Positions 6,067-6,842 of a stretch of DNA of 6,842 bases are shown here, one piece after another (positions within the stretch are counted from its first letter, which is position 1; each line of letters starts with the position of its first letter). The notes under the pieces were generated by a model, which was not told the origin of the DNA, made no database searches, and was given only the letters and a program-made list of their open reading frames with translations. The translations under genes and the position numbers were made by a program. This DNA comes from Pseudomonadales bacterium (GTDB lineage Bacteria > Pseudomonadota > Gammaproteobacteria > Pseudomonadales > Azotimanducaceae). The stretch covers positions 1 to 6,842 of the forward strand of contig JAQWQN010000151.1 of the NCBI GenBank assembly GCA_029244465.1, in the 5' to 3' direction.

Positions 6067-6842
6067 GTGCCAGTAGACTCAACAAGCGAGCGAGCCAGCC
6101 CGAATGAAATTCGATTGGTAGATTATCAATCACCCGACTACACCACCGAAACTGTTGAACTTAGGTTTGACATCAAAGACGGTAAAACAGAAGTTCACTC
6201 CAGGTTGCACGTCAGACGGTGCAAGGATGACGCTTCCGAACTGCTGCTGGACGGTCAAGAACTCGAATTGACGAGTGTCAAGGTTGACGGACGAGCCTTG
6301 TCTGGCAATGAATATTCGGTTGATGCTGAAACCCTGAGGATCCCTGCGCTCGATCGAGAACACGACGTCGAAATTGTGACGGTCATAAAGCCTGAGGACA
6401 ATACGGCGCTCGAGGGTCTCTATAAATCGAGCCAAATGTATTGCACTCAGTGTGAGGCGCAAGGATTTCGCAAAATCACGTACTACCAGGATCGACCCGA
6501 TGTGTTGGCATGCTTCACGACGACCATTATCGCAGACAGCGACCGTTACCCAACTCTGTTATCGAACGGTAATCTTGTCAGCTCGGAGAGTCAGACAGAC
6601 GGCCGGTTGGCTGTAACTTGGCAAGACCCATTCCCTAAACCAAGCTACCTGTTTGCATTGGTTGCAGGCAACTTAGAAATGATCGAGGACACGTTTACGA
6701 CGATGACCGGGCGTTGCGTCGTTTTGAAGATCTTTTCTGAAGCGCACAATATTGGCCAATGTGCGTACGCGATGGATGTCTTGAAGCGTTCCATGCGCTG
6801 GGATGAAGAGCGTTTCGGTCGAGAATACGATCTTGATATTTT
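6067..6842 (+). CDS. pepN: Aminopeptidase N, N-terminal part cut by window edge
   Basis: The frame from GTG 6067 gives 258 complete residues and runs off the right edge (E. coli PepN is 870). It is an M1-family zinc aminopeptidase, which removes N-terminal residues from peptides in the cytoplasm. It follows the E. coli protein closely: the N-terminal beta domain (VDYQSPDYTTETVELRFDI, 18-36), NTALEGLYKS (112-121), the substrate-binding region CTQCEAQGFRKITYYQDRPD (126-145) with Glu130 matching E. coli Glu121, LLSNGN, WQDPFPKPSYLFALVAG (185-201), and MRWDEERFGREYDLDI at the edge. The GAMEN and HEXXH zinc motifs lie beyond the window, so catalytic integrity cannot be checked. No signal peptide is seen. 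Probably in an operon with the DUF2797 gene. Confidence 0.96.
   Translation, partial: MPVDSTSERASPNEIRLVDYQSPDYTTETVELRFDIKDGKTEVHSRLHVRRCKDDASELLLDGQELELTSVKVDGRALSGNEYSVDAETLRIPALDREHDVEIVTVIKPEDNTALEGLYKSSQMYCTQCEAQGFRKITYYQDRPDVLACFTTTIIADSDRYPTLLSNGNLVSSESQTDGRLAVTWQDPFPKPSYLFALVAGNLEMIEDTFTTMTGRCVVLKIFSEAHNIGQCAYAMDVLKRSMRWDEERFGREYDLDI

Overview
The window reads as ordinary chromosomal DNA of a gammaproteobacterium of moderate GC content. NAD kinase, serine acetyltransferase, aminopeptidase N and the DUF2797 protein all follow the length and motif pattern of the Enterobacteria/Pseudomonas type, and most genes have purine-rich Shine-Dalgarno sites. I see no tRNA, rRNA, insertion sequence, phage gene, CRISPR array or attachment site. 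No gap between genes exceeds about 210 bases.

Layout from left to right. (1) The 5' part of a zinc-dependent medium-chain alcohol dehydrogenase lies on the minus strand and runs off the left edge. It is divergent, across a 55-base spacer, from a FrnE-type DsbA-family oxidoreductase on the plus strand. (2) A 142-base convergent gap follows, which may hold a decayed rhodanese-like fragment. (3) cysE (minus) and nadK (plus) are divergent across about 207 bases with one plausible -10 box. (4) nadK converges on mocA with a 29-base overlap of the coding ends, and an 8-bp inverted repeat spans the nadK stop. (5) xdhC and mocA form a minus-strand pair, 15 bases apart. (6) Divergent from xdhC, a DUF2797 protein is followed after 12 bases by pepN, which runs off the right edge.

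Functionally, xdhC and mocA are maturation factors for molybdenum hydroxylases of the xanthine dehydrogenase family: XdhC binds and hands over molybdenum cofactor, and a MocA-type enzyme attaches CMP to it. No structural hydroxylase gene is in view. cysE starts cysteine synthesis, nadK makes NADP, and pepN is a general aminopeptidase. These are housekeeping genes that share the region rather than one pathway.

I did not find a clearly new multi-gene system. The best leads are: the DUF2797 protein, which looks like zinc-binding cysteine pairs followed by a GIY-YIG-like core; the possible rhodanese remnant behind the DsbA-family gene; and a CysE lacking the usual isoleucine-ended tail that binds CysK.
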